NCBI RefSeq assembly: GCF_007431345.1
Contig: NZ_CP041730.1
Coordinates: 3,100,001-3,164,000, forward strand
Origin: Chitinimonas arctica
GTDB lineage: Bacteria > Pseudomonadota > Gammaproteobacteria > Burkholderiales > Chitinimonadaceae
Direction: 5' to 3'
Length of the DNA stretch: 64,000 nucleotides
The notes under the pieces were generated by a model. It worked only from the letters and a program-made list of their open reading frames with translations, made no database searches and had not been told where the DNA came from. Within the stretch, counting starts at the first letter, position 1. Each line of letters opens with the position of its first letter. Position numbers and translations under genes: made by a program. Shown in pieces: positions 29,973 through 38,915 of the stretch.

Positions 29973-30896
29973 TCAGGCTCCTGCCTGAGCGGGGTCGAGC
30001 AGGGCGTGAATGGCGGTCAGGCTGGGCGGGGTCGCGCCTACCGCTAGGCAGGCCGCCGCACCGGCAGCCACCGCGAAGCGTAGATGGCTTTCGCCCGGGT
30101 GTTCGGGCCTACGCATCAGGCTGTACAGTAAACCGCCCATGCTGGCATCGCCGGCACCCACGCTATCGACTACCGCTATGCTGGGCGGTCTGCAAGTCCA
30201 TGCCTGCCCGCCCTGGTGCAGCGACGCGCCTTCAGCGCCTCGGGTGTAGAGATAGAGCGCATCGGGATGATAGGCGCGAAGCCGGACGAAAGCGTCCTCG
30301 GCATCGTCGCAACGGAATAGGCCGCACAAATCCTCGTCGGAAACCTTCACCACGTCGGCCAACGCGGTCATCCGCTCAAGCGTCACGTCGTAGCGGCTAT
30401 CCATCAGCGCCCGGAAATTCGGGTCATAGCTGATGCGCACACCGGCGTGTTTCAATTCGGTGGCCAAGTCCAGCAAGCGCGCCGCCAGGGGCTCGCGTGC
30501 CAGGCTGATGCCGCCGAAATGCGCCCAGCCTGCCGCCGCCATCCAACCTTCCGGCAGCAATGCGGGCTGGAAGTGCAGATCGGCGGCATCGTCGCCGACA
30601 AAAAAGTAACGGGGTGGGCGGGTCTCGTGCACCACGGCCAAAAGCGGAGACTTATCCGGGCGCTGCAAAAAGCGCAAGTCGAGCCCGGCGTCCGCACTGG
30701 CCTGCCACAAGGCGTCGCCAAAACAGTCGCGGCTGATGGCGCCGGCGAAGGCGCTAGGCACACCCAGCCCGGCCATGACGCGCGCCACATTCCAGGTGGC
30801 GCCGCCGACCCGGCTATGCCAGCTGTCCGGACCGGTACGTATCAGGTCGGTCAGCGCTTCGCCCGGCGCAATGAATTCAGGCAGGGTATTCAACAT
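29973..30896 (-). CDS. PfkB-family carbohydrate kinase (fructokinase-like)
   Basis: Cytoplasmic sugar kinase of 307 residues of the ribokinase/PfkB family. The first signature GGATWNVARVMAGLG and the C-terminal VVDSVGAGDASMGGLLY, with the catalytic aspartate in GAGD, are intact. It overlaps the upstream AGE-family gene by seven bases. In that setting the simplest role is phosphorylation of fructose to fructose 6-phosphate, but PfkB substrates are hard to read from sequence and 2-keto-3-deoxygluconate or another sugar is possible. Confidence 0.9.
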   Translation of the reverse strand: MLNTLPEFIAPGEALTDLIRTGPDSWHSRVGGATWNVARVMAGLGVPSAFAGAISRDCFGDALWQASADAGLDLRFLQRPDKSPLLAVVHETRPPRYFFVGDDAADLHFQPALLPEGWMAAAGWAHFGGISLAREPLAARLLDLATELKHAGVRISYDPNFRALMDSRYDVTLERMTALADVVKVSDEDLCGLFRCDDAEDAFVRLRAYHPDALYLYTRGAEGASLHQGGQAWTCRPPSIAVVDSVGAGDASMGGLLYSLMRRPEHPGESHLRFAVAAGAAACLAVGATPPSLTAIHALLDPAQAGA

Positions 30897-32086
30897 GTCT
30901 CCACCACTCCCAGCACTTCGTAGCAGGCACCCATGGTGTGATAGTCGGTCTTGCCGGCCGGGCTTTTCTCATCGGTCAGCTTGCGGTTGTCCGGCGCCAG
31001 GATGCGGTACCAGGCGCCGTGCTCGTGATCGACGAAGTGCTGCCATGCATAGGCCCACAGTTTGTCGTACCAATGCCAGTATTCGGCATTGCCGGTGCGC
31101 GTGCCCAGCAGTGCCGCGGCGGCCAGGCTCTCGGCCTGCACCCAGAAGTATTTGTCGGCGTCGCAAATACTGCGGTCCGGTGCGAAGCCGTAAGCCAAGC
31201 CGCCGTTCACCGCATCCCAGGCATGCTCCATGGCGGCGATGAATAGCGCTTCGGCGCGCGGTAACAGCCAGGGAGCCGGCCGGTGGCGCTCCAATATCAG
31301 CAGCAGCTTGGCCCACTCGCTCAAATGACCGGGTTGGAAGCCCCAGGGGCGGAAGATATTGCGGCTGTCATGCCGGTTGTACGTCCAGTCCACCGTCCAG
31401 TCGGCATGATAGTGTTCCCAGATCATGCCGTCCGCCAAGGCAGCCTGGCGTTGGCAGATATGTTGTGCCAACAGCTCGGCGCGGTCCAGATAGCGCTTGT
31501 CGCCACTGGCTTCGAAGGCGGCCAGCAGGGCTTCGCAGGCATGCATATTGGCGTTCTGGCCGCGATAGGGGCGAAGCTGCCAATCCGGCCCCGCCTCGTC
31601 GGCATAGAGGCCATGCCCGGTTTGCCAGAAGCGCTTTTCCATCAAATCGTAGGTTTCCCGCAACCAATCGTCGGCTTCCGCCACGCCCGCCAGCAAGGCA
31701 TGGGCGTAGGCCAGCAGGACAAAGGCCAGGCCGTAGCAGTGGTTGGTGTCGTCCAGCACCGTCTTGCCGCCGTCGCGCCAGTCGAGCAGCCAGGCATAGC
31801 CGCCGCTGTGCGGATCGCGGTGTACTTCGCGCAGAAAACGCAGGCCATGCTTCAGTGCGGCCAGGTCGTCCGGTTCGCCGAAACGGCGGTAGGCCATCGC
31901 ATGGTTGAAGACAAAGCGGGTGCTGCTGACCAGATGACGGGTGTGGCGGTCATACACCGTGCCGTCATCCTTGAAGAAATGATGGAATCCACCGCTGTCG
32001 TCCCTGGCTCGCGGCTGGTAGAAGCCCAAGGTATGACGGATGTGGTCCAGGAGAAAACCGGGGCTGCGGAAATCGGGCAAGTTCAT
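30890..32086 (-). CDS. AGE-family sugar isomerase/epimerase (mannose isomerase-like)
   Basis: Cytoplasmic alpha6/alpha6-barrel enzyme of 398 residues, the normal AGE length. Members interconvert mannose and fructose, epimerise cellobiose, or epimerise N-acylglucosamine. Blocks such as HTLGFYQPRARDDSGGFHHFF, YGLAFVLLAYAHAL, NANMHACEALLAAFEAS and YFWVQAESLAAAALL are typical. The frame is open to 32176, but the ATG at 32086 has GGAG nine bases upstream and gives the family-like start MNLPDFRSP. With a PfkB kinase overlapping downstream and a mannose/glucose-type importer nearby, mannose-to-fructose conversion is my best guess. Confidence 0.87.
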   Translation of the reverse strand: MNLPDFRSPGFLLDHIRHTLGFYQPRARDDSGGFHHFFKDDGTVYDRHTRHLVSSTRFVFNHAMAYRRFGEPDDLAALKHGLRFLREVHRDPHSGGYAWLLDWRDGGKTVLDDTNHCYGLAFVLLAYAHALLAGVAEADDWLRETYDLMEKRFWQTGHGLYADEAGPDWQLRPYRGQNANMHACEALLAAFEASGDKRYLDRAELLAQHICQRQAALADGMIWEHYHADWTVDWTYNRHDSRNIFRPWGFQPGHLSEWAKLLLILERHRPAPWLLPRAEALFIAAMEHAWDAVNGGLAYGFAPDRSICDADKYFWVQAESLAAAALLGTRTGNAEYWHWYDKLWAYAWQHFVDHEHGAWYRILAPDNRKLTDEKSPAGKTDYHTMGACYEVLGVVETC

Positions 32087-32208
32087 CTGATGGGACTCCG
32101 GGTAAACAATCTGCCCGGCAGAATGCATGCCACGGGCCAGGCGGATTGTAAGCAATACGTAAGCCCCGGTGCCCAATCATCGATATTGCGGCGCAGCACG
32201 GGCGTGCC

Positions 32209-32880
32209 TTATTCGGACCGTGCTTCCAGCAGATATCCCAGCCCGCGTACCGCCCGCACACCTACACCGGCCGGTTCTATCTTCTTGCGCAGGCGATGCA
32301 CATAGACCTCGATGGCGTTGGCGCCCAATTCGTCGCCGCTCAGCTCGGCAGCAATCTGTTCCTTGGTGACCACCCGGTCGGCATGGCTCAGCAGTACATC
32401 CAATACGGCCAGCTCGCGCGCCGATAGATCCAGTGGCGTATCCCCTGCCCAGGCGCGTTGCCCGGCTCGATCCAGCCGCAGGCGGCCGAAGCGTGCTTCG
32501 CCGCGTGGTGTATAGGCGGCCTTGCTGCGGCGCAGGAGTGCGCGCAGGCGGGCTTCCAGTTCGACGAATTCGAAAGGCTTGGCCAAGTAATCGTCGGCAC
32601 CCGCATCCAGGCCGGCCACCCGGTCTTCCAGGCCGTCCAGCGCCGTCAGGATCAGGATGGGCAGGGCAGGCTTGTGTGGCCTGACCTGGCGCAACACCGC
32701 CAGGCCGCTCTGGCCGGGCAGGCCGATATCGAGAATCACCGCATCGAAGTGGGCCGCCAATAGGCGTTGTTGTGCTTGCAATCCATTGCCGGCGTGCTCG
32801 ATCTCGAAGCCCAACCGTTTCAGGCTGGTCAACAGGGCATCAGCCAATACGGCGTCGTCTTCGGCGAGAAAAAGTTTCAT
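32209..32880 (-). CDS. OmpR-family response regulator, TctD-like
   Basis: DNA-binding response regulator of 223 residues: receiver domain (1-115) with phospho-acceptor in VILDIGLPG and the KPF lysine, then a winged-helix domain (about 125-220) ending with YVHRLRKKIEPAGVGVRAVRGLGY. It opens the operon with the AGE enzyme, the PfkB kinase and the sensor kinase. Regulators of this family bind direct repeats spaced 11 bp, as found in front of gtsA, so it is the likely activator of that promoter. Confidence 0.93.
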   Translation of the reverse strand: MKLFLAEDDAVLADALLTSLKRLGFEIEHAGNGLQAQQRLLAAHFDAVILDIGLPGQSGLAVLRQVRPHKPALPILILTALDGLEDRVAGLDAGADDYLAKPFEFVELEARLRALLRRSKAAYTPRGEARFGRLRLDRAGQRAWAGDTPLDLSARELAVLDVLLSHADRVVTKEQIAAELSGDELGANAIEVYVHRLRKKIEPAGVGVRAVRGLGYLLEARSE

Positions 32881-33040
32881 GGCGGCTTGTTCTTCTATGC
32901 CGGTTGGTCGGCGGGATCGGGGGGCAGGCTGGATGGAAGGCCCGATTCTATGCGTGTGGCCGCCAGTCCGCTACGCAGCTTGCGCAGTGCCGGCCACTCG
33001 GCCAAGCTAGTTGGCAGGACGACACAAAGCGAGAACAACA

Positions 33041-35733
33041 ATGGCGTGGCTGGGGATATTGATAGGCATGGCGCTGGGCGGCTGGAGCGGGCTGGAAGGC
33101 GGCTGGTTATGGGGCGCCGTGCTGGGCTTTTTGCTGGCCCGCGACCGGGAGCGTACGGTGCTGCTGGATCGCCTGAGCGCCAGGCTGGATGGATTCCAGC
33201 CACCGGTCGGCGAGCCGCGGCCGCCGGCCGTTCCGCAGCCGGCCATGCGCGACCGATCGCTTATCGCCGGTACCGATGTGACTGCTACCGATATGCCGGT
33301 GAGCGTGCCGGCCCCGCCCTTACCCGAGCCGATAGCCACCGTTGCAGCGGCTGCCGAAGTGGTTCAAGCGCCCCCGCGCGGGTGTCCCGCGAGCCGGTGG
33401 CGGTCATCCTGCCTGCCGAGCCTTCGCCCAGCCTGCTCGAACGGCTGCCGCGCTGGCTGGTGGAGGGCAATCCCGCCGTCAAGGTCGGCGTGCTGCTGCT
33501 CTTGATGGGGGTAGCCTTCCTGTTGAAGTATGCCGCGCAATATGTACGTTTTCCCGTCGAGATGCGTTATTTGGCCGTGCTGGCCGGCGCTGCGGGGGCG
33601 ATCACTTTCGGCTGGCGGCAACGTGAGCACAAACCGGTATTCGCCCATGCGCTGCAAGGCGGTGGCCTGGGTATCGCCTTTTTGGCCATATTCGCTGCTT
33701 TCCGCCTGCATGGGCTGCTGCCGGCCGGAGCCGCCTTTGCCTTGCTGGCCGGGATGGCCAGTTTCTCCGCCGCGCTGGCCCTGGCCCAATCGGCCCAGGC
33801 GCTGGCGATCATCGGGCTGGCGGGCGGCTTTCTGGCGCCCATCCTGGCCAGCACCGGCCAGGGGAGCCATGTGGTGCTGTTCGGCTATTACGCGCTGCTG
33901 AATTTGGGCATCGCCGCGGTGGCCCGGGCGCGTGCCTGGCGTGGACTGAATCTGCTGGGTTTCCTGTTCACCTTCGTCATCGGCACCGCCTGGGGCGTAT
34001 TGCGCTACCGGTCCGATCAGTTCCCGAGCACCGAGCCTTTCCTGATCGGCTTTTGGCTCCTTTATGTACTGCTGGCGGTGGCCTTTGCCCGGCGCCGCAG
34101 CGAGGAGGCGGGCATGGGCCAATTGGCGCGCGATCCGGTCGATGCCACCTTGGTGTTCGGTGTCCCGCTGGTGGGCTTTGGCCTGCAGGCGGCCTTGGTC
34201 CATGGCTTTCCGTATGGCAGTGCCTGGTCGGCCGCGGTAATGGCGCTGGTCTATGGCGTACTGTGGCGAGTTTTGCGCCAGCGGCCCGGCATGAGCTTGC
34301 TGGCCGAGGCTTTTTGCACGCTGGCGGTAGGCTTTGCCACCCTGACCTTGCCCCTGGCCTGCGATGCCGAATGGACCAGCGCCGGCTGGGCACTGGAAGG
34401 CGCGGGCCTGGTCTGGCTGGGTTGTCGGCAGGAACGCAGGTTTAGCCGCTACAGTGGCTACCTGTTGATATTCGCCGGCGGTTTGATCGCGCTGGCGCAG
34501 TTGGACTCGCTGGCGCGCGAGGCCAGCTGGCTGAATGGTCCCTTGCTGGGCGGTGTCATGGTGGCCGCCGCGGCATGGTTGGCTGGCGCCGCCAGTGGCA
34601 GGCGCAACCCGGGCGGGCCACATATCGCCTTGTTGCTGTGGGGGCTATTGTTGGCGTCCGCCACAGGCGGTCTGACCATCTCATACTTTGTTGCCGACCA
34701 ATGGCAGATCGCCGCAACCGTCGGCTTGTTGGCCGGCATGGGCGCGCTGACGACCGCACTTGCGCCTGCCCTGCGCTGGCCGGCCGCCCGTTTGCCGGCC
34801 CTGGCCCTGAGCCCGGCCTTGCTGGTGGTGGTGCTGGTAGCCGTGGATAGGCTGGCCACGCCCTTGCAGGACGGTGGCTGGCTGGCCTGGCCCGTGGCGC
34901 TGCTGGTCGGCGCGGCCAGCCTGCGCTTCGACGAAACAACGCTGCCCCGTCCAGGTCGTCGCCTGGCCCATATCACCAGCATATGGCTGCTTGCCTTGCT
35001 GTTTTGCTGGATCTTGGCCGATGCCACCGATCGCTTGGGTCTGGGTTCGGCCTGGCCATGGCTGGGTGGCTTGGCCACGGCCGGCGGGGTGCTGGGTAGC
35101 CTGGCGATGCCTGCACTATTGAGTAAATGGCCAGCGCGCCGCTATCGACGCGAGTATCGCTGGTTGGCGCCCCTGCCTATGGCGGGCGCGACCGCCTTGG
35201 CGCTGTTGATCGCACCGTGGGCCAGTAGCGGCGACAGCCGGCCAATGTCCTGGCTGCCGCTGCTCAATCCGCTGGACGTCGGTTGGCTGCTGGCAGCCGC
35301 AGGTTTGCTGGCCTGGCTGCGAAGTCCCTACCCCGGTGCCAAGCTGGCAGCCGAGCGCGGCACGCTGATGGCCGGCCTGGCCATCCTTGCCTTCGCCTGG
35401 TTGAACTCGCTGCTGGCACATGGTTTCCATCATTGGGACGGCGTGGCCTTTACAAGGGACGCGCTTTGGTCCGACCACGGCTACCAGGCGGCCTTGTCGC
35501 TGCTCTGGACCACCACGGCCCTGGCCGCCATGTGGCGCGCCACCCGCCAGGGCTGGCGAATGCTGTGGCTGCTGGGGGCCGGTCTGGTCGCGCTGACCGT
35601 GCTCAAGCTATTTGTCATCGATCTGTCCGCGGCTGGCGGCTTGGCGCGTATCGTCTCGTTTATCGGGGTGGGCTTGCTACTGGTGGCGGTAGGCTGGTTT
35701 GCACCGGCGCCGCCGGCGGAGAAGCGCAAATGA
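33041..35733 (+). CDS. DUF2339 multi-spanning membrane protein with an apparent frameshift
   Basis: Large inner-membrane protein of the DUF2339 family, function unknown. The N-terminal part reads in one frame from ATG 33041 (MAWLGILIGMALGGWSGLEG, a membrane helix, then a Pro-rich linker) to about 33370. The rest, from SREPVAVILPAEPSPSLLERL through some twenty hydrophobic segments to the stop, reads in the frame one base earlier. The switch lies at a run of five C (33371-33375); one more C would restore a product of about 897 residues. This may be a sequencing error, phase variation at a short C-run, or a real mutation. The open frame continuing 5' of the switch in the second frame is antisense to the response regulator and not a real start. 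Confidence 0.8.
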
Positions 35734-35737
35734 GCGA

Positions 35738-36241
35738 TCATGGCCGATAGATGCGGTAATCCACTTGCTCTCGTCGATAGGCCCCGCCGGGATAGATCTC
35801 GGCGTGCTGGTTGAAATCCGACACCCAGATATCGCCATTGAACATCTGGATGTGCCCGGCGATTTTCCCCTGCGGGGGATCGAGGACGATCACATCGCCT
35901 TTTTGGGGGAGATAGCCGGTCTTTGGCACGGCTCGAAAGCCGATGGACAGCAGGGCCGGCCCATAATCCTTGGCATATCGGGGTTTGGCGATGATGGCAC
36001 CGCCGGCTTCCAATGCCCGCCCGATATAGTGCGCACAGCGTTTGTGGCTGCTTGGATGGGCGCGGGCATTCAACAGCTTCACCGCCTTGTCGATATCGAT
36101 GGCGGCGGTTTCAGCCGATGTCGCCGCTTCGATGCCCAGAGGACCGGGTCTGGGCATCACGGCCAACGGCCGGGTACCACGCTCCATTGCCATTGCATTG
36201 CGTTCGAGACCCAGTGGTCCCGGCAAGCGCGTTCCCGTCAT
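35738..36241 (-). CDS. Putative CHAP/NlpC-like cysteine amidase, possible effector
   Basis: A 167-residue protein. The C-terminal 115 residues look like a papain-fold peptidoglycan amidase: likely nucleophile C69 in HKRCAHYI, histidine H130 in GHIQMF and a third polar residue around D142-N144 (WVSDFNQ). The N-terminal 45 residues lack a signal peptide and repeat a short motif: LPGPLGLE at 6-13 and RPGPLGIE at 31-38. A cytoplasmic, signal-less cell-wall enzyme suggests export by type VI secretion or lysis, but no secretion or immunity gene is adjacent. ATG 36241 has GGGAGGA four bases upstream; a longer frame to 36364 lacks such a site. Family assignment is by motif only. Confidence 0.7.
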   Translation of the reverse strand: MTGTRLPGPLGLERNAMAMERGTRPLAVMPRPGPLGIEAATSAETAAIDIDKAVKLLNARAHPSSHKRCAHYIGRALEAGGAIIAKPRYAKDYGPALLSIGFRAVPKTGYLPQKGDVIVLDPPQGKIAGHIQMFNGDIWVSDFNQHAEIYPGGAYRREQVDYRIYRP

Positions 36242-36424
36242 GGCTTCCTCCCGGCTCTGGATACCGATGCCCCCATATGCCTCTGGAAATTGGCAGGACT
36301 GGTGGCTCGCTAGCTTGCGTTTCCAGCGGGTGATTTTCATAAATGGAAAAATATTCGTCGCCAATCAACCCGAATGACGACCCCGGGCCGTTCAAGCTTC
36401 ATCCCAACCCGAGGAGTCAAGAAA

Positions 36425-38266
36425 ATGAAGCGTCCCGCCCCCTTGTCCCAGGCCATGCTGCCGGCCTGCCGCGTACTTCCCGTCTTGTTGGCCGCAGTGT
36501 GGTTGGCGGCCTGCTCCACCCGCTCGGAAGTGGCGCCGGCAGCCGCGCCGGCCGGGGTTGCCAGTGTCAATGAAGCGGTGGCGTCGCCCGCGCCATCGCA
36601 GAGGAAGGATGAGGCCGCCAGCGTCGCGCCGGTCGATGCGCCAAAACCGCCTCCTCCGCCTTACTACCCGGCAAAACCGGATGGCAAAGCCAAGGAGATG
36701 GCGGCGGATCGCGTGATGGCGCCCGTTTCGCAGCCGGCTACCCTGGCCGTGACGGGTAGCGCCATCCTGCACAAGCGGGTTGGCGTGGCGCCCAACTCTC
36801 CCCAGTCGGGGGCATCGATGGCCTATGTCGCCGGTACGCCGGCGCCCTACGCTGAACCGGAAAACCGGGAGCGCTATCAGCATACCGAGCGGCACGGCGT
36901 GGTGAGGGTGGCCGAGACGCCGGTTTCCACCTTCAGCATCGATGTGGATACCGGCAGCTACAGCAATATCCGCCGCATGCTCAATGCTGGCCAATTGCCG
37001 CCGCGCGATGCGGTCAGGGTGGAAGAACTGGTCAACTACTTCCCCTATGCCTATCCCTTGCCGCAGCGGGCCGCGCCTTTCGCCGTGACCACCGAATTGG
37101 CACCCACGCCGTGGAATCCGGACAGTCTTTTACTCCGCATAGGCATCCAGGCCGCCGACCCGGCCAAATCCAGCCTGCCGCCCGCCAATCTGGTGTTTCT
37201 GGTCGATGTATCGGGTTCGATGGAACAGCCGAACAAACTGCCGCTGCTCAAGCAGTCGCTCAAGATGTTCGTCAACCAGTTGCGGCCGCAGGATCACGTA
37301 TCGCTGGTCACCTACGCCAGCGGTACCGCGGTGGTGCTGGAACCGACCGCCGGCGACCGCAAGGCCGTTATCCATGCCGCCATCGAACAATTGCGGGCCG
37401 GTGGTTCCACGGCCGGCGCGGCGGGGATCGAGCTGGCGTACCAGATGGCCGAGCAGGGGTTTGAAAAGCAGGGTATCAACCGCATCCTGCTGGCGACCGA
37501 CGGCGACTTCAATGTCGGTATCAGCCGCTTCGAGACACTCAAGGACAGAGTGGCGGAAAAGCGCCGGTCCGGGGTGTCGCTCTCCACGCTTGGGTTTGGC
37601 GACGGCAACTACAACGAGCAACTGATGGAACAGTTGGCCGATGCCGGCGATGGCGCATATAGCTATATCGACAATCTGAACGAAGCGCAGAAGGTACTGG
37701 CCGACGAGTTCACCTCGACCCTGGCAACGGTGGCCCGCGATGTGAAGATCCAGCTGGAGTTCAATCCGGCAAATGTGCTGGAGTATCGCCAGATCGGCTT
37801 CGAGAACCGCGCCCTCAAGCGCGAGGACTTCAGCAACGACAAGGTGGATGCCGGCGAGATCGGCGCCGGCCATCGCGTCACGGCGCTGTACGAGATCCGG
37901 CTGGCAGGCAAACCCGGCCAGATCGAACCGCTGCGTTACGGTAGCGATAAGCCCTTGCAGAGCGGCATGGCGCAGGAGCTGGGCTTTTTGCGGCTGCGCT
38001 ACAAGGCCGCGCATGGCGAGGCCAGCCAGCTGATGGAGTTTCCGGTTCGGCGCGATGCCGTCAAGGCGGAGGCCAGCGAGGATTTCCGCTTTGCCGCCGC
38101 AGTGGCTGCGTTCGGCCAGCGGCTGGGTGACGACGGCAAGTATCTGGGTAAGTTCGACCTGTCGCAGATTCGCGCGCTGGCGGCCAATGCCAGGGGCGAG
38201 GACCGCTTTGGTTATCGTGGCGAGTTCCTGAGATTGGTGGATCTGAGTATGCGGGTACAGCAGTAA
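36425..38266 (+). CDS. von Willebrand factor A lipoprotein (YfbK-like)
   Basis: Envelope lipoprotein of 613 residues. The signal peptide ends with the lipobox LAAC, followed by a Pro/Ala-rich linker. A conserved N-terminal block (FSIDVDTGSYSNIRRMLNAG, VEELVNYFPY) precedes a VWA domain with an intact metal-ion site DVSGSM, and the C-terminal DUF3520 part contains RFGYRGEFLRL-like sequence. GAGGAG lies eight bases before the ATG. It precedes an ECF sigma factor and its anti-sigma gene; this grouping recurs in proteobacteria, but the role is unknown. Confidence 0.9.
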   Translation: MKRPAPLSQAMLPACRVLPVLLAAVWLAACSTRSEVAPAAAPAGVASVNEAVASPAPSQRKDEAASVAPVDAPKPPPPPYYPAKPDGKAKEMAADRVMAPVSQPATLAVTGSAILHKRVGVAPNSPQSGASMAYVAGTPAPYAEPENRERYQHTERHGVVRVAETPVSTFSIDVDTGSYSNIRRMLNAGQLPPRDAVRVEELVNYFPYAYPLPQRAAPFAVTTELAPTPWNPDSLLLRIGIQAADPAKSSLPPANLVFLVDVSGSMEQPNKLPLLKQSLKMFVNQLRPQDHVSLVTYASGTAVVLEPTAGDRKAVIHAAIEQLRAGGSTAGAAGIELAYQMAEQGFEKQGINRILLATDGDFNVGISRFETLKDRVAEKRRSGVSLSTLGFGDGNYNEQLMEQLADAGDGAYSYIDNLNEAQKVLADEFTSTLATVARDVKIQLEFNPANVLEYRQIGFENRALKREDFSNDKVDAGEIGAGHRVTALYEIRLAGKPGQIEPLRYGSDKPLQSGMAQELGFLRLRYKAAHGEASQLMEFPVRRDAVKAEASEDFRFAAAVAAFGQRLGDDGKYLGKFDLSQIRALAANARGEDRFGYRGEFLRLVDLSMRVQQ

Positions 38267-38278
38267 GCGAGTGCTTAA

Positions 38279-38334
38279 AGTGTAGCGAAAAAGCCAATGC
38301 ATCCCCGCTGGGGATGCTTGGCTTCCGCTACACT
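38279..38334. repeat. Long imperfect hairpin between VWA and sigma-factor genes
   Basis: Three nested stems: AGTGTAGCG (38279-38287) with CGCTACACT (38326-38334), AAGCCA (38291-38296) with TGGCTT (38319-38324), and GCATCCCC (38299-38306) with GGGGATGC (38310-38317). The structure ends eight bases before the sigma-factor ATG. There is no T-run. It could end the VWA transcript, be a mobile palindromic element, or control sigma-factor translation. Confidence 0.65.
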
Positions 38335-38342
38335 AGTTACCC

Positions 38343-38915
38343 ATGTTGCCCATTACCGACGACACCGTGTTGATGCTCGCATACGCCCAGGGCGATGCCG
38401 CGGCATTCGAGCAGCTTTACCTGCGCCATAAACAAGGGCTGTATGGTTTTATCCAGCGCCAGTCGCCGCGCACGGCCTGGGTGGATGATCTTTTTCAGGA
38501 TAGCTGGCTGGCGGTGGTCAAGGCGCGGGCGGATTACAGCCCAACCGCTGCTTTTCGCACCTGGCTGTATGGTATCGCCCGCAACAAGCTGATCGACCGG
38601 ATTCGCTTGCATGAGCCGGCCCTGCTGGGCGACTTTGTTTCGGAAGAGGCGGGCGATCCTTACGAGCGCTTTGCCGCCCCGGCCCGGAGCGATCCGGCCC
38701 GCATCTTGCTCGATAAGCGCACGGGCATGGCCTTGGATGCCGCCTTGAGGGGCTTGCCGGCGGTACAGCGAGAGGTTTTCCTGCTGCGGGAGCAGGCCGA
38801 GATGAGCCTGGAGGACATCGCGAGCCTGGTAGGCGTGCCGATGGAAACCGCCAAGAGCCGTTTGCGCTACGCCATGGCCAAATTGAAACTGGCGCTGGCA
38901 GGAGAGCTGCCATGA
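38343..38915 (+). CDS. ECF-type RNA polymerase sigma factor
   Basis: Sigma-70 family factor of 190 residues. Region 2 includes DDLFQDSWLAVVKARADY and FRTWLYGIARNKLIDRIR; region 4 is the helix-turn-helix around LPAVQREVFLLREQAEMSLE and VGVPMETAKSRLRYAMAKL. The last four bases overlap the start of the downstream putative anti-sigma gene, a normal coupling for such pairs. No obvious ribosome binding site is seen; the ATG lies just after the long hairpin. Confidence 0.93.
   Translation: MLPITDDTVLMLAYAQGDAAAFEQLYLRHKQGLYGFIQRQSPRTAWVDDLFQDSWLAVVKARADYSPTAAFRTWLYGIARNKLIDRIRLHEPALLGDFVSEEAGDPYERFAAPARSDPARILLDKRTGMALDAALRGLPAVQREVFLLREQAEMSLEDIASLVGVPMETAKSRLRYAMAKLKLALAGELP

Noticed and set aside
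32767..33040. Upstream extension of the DUF2339 reading frame
   Set aside because: It is antisense to the start of the response regulator and lacks family similarity; the real N-terminus is in the other frame from 33041, before the frameshift.
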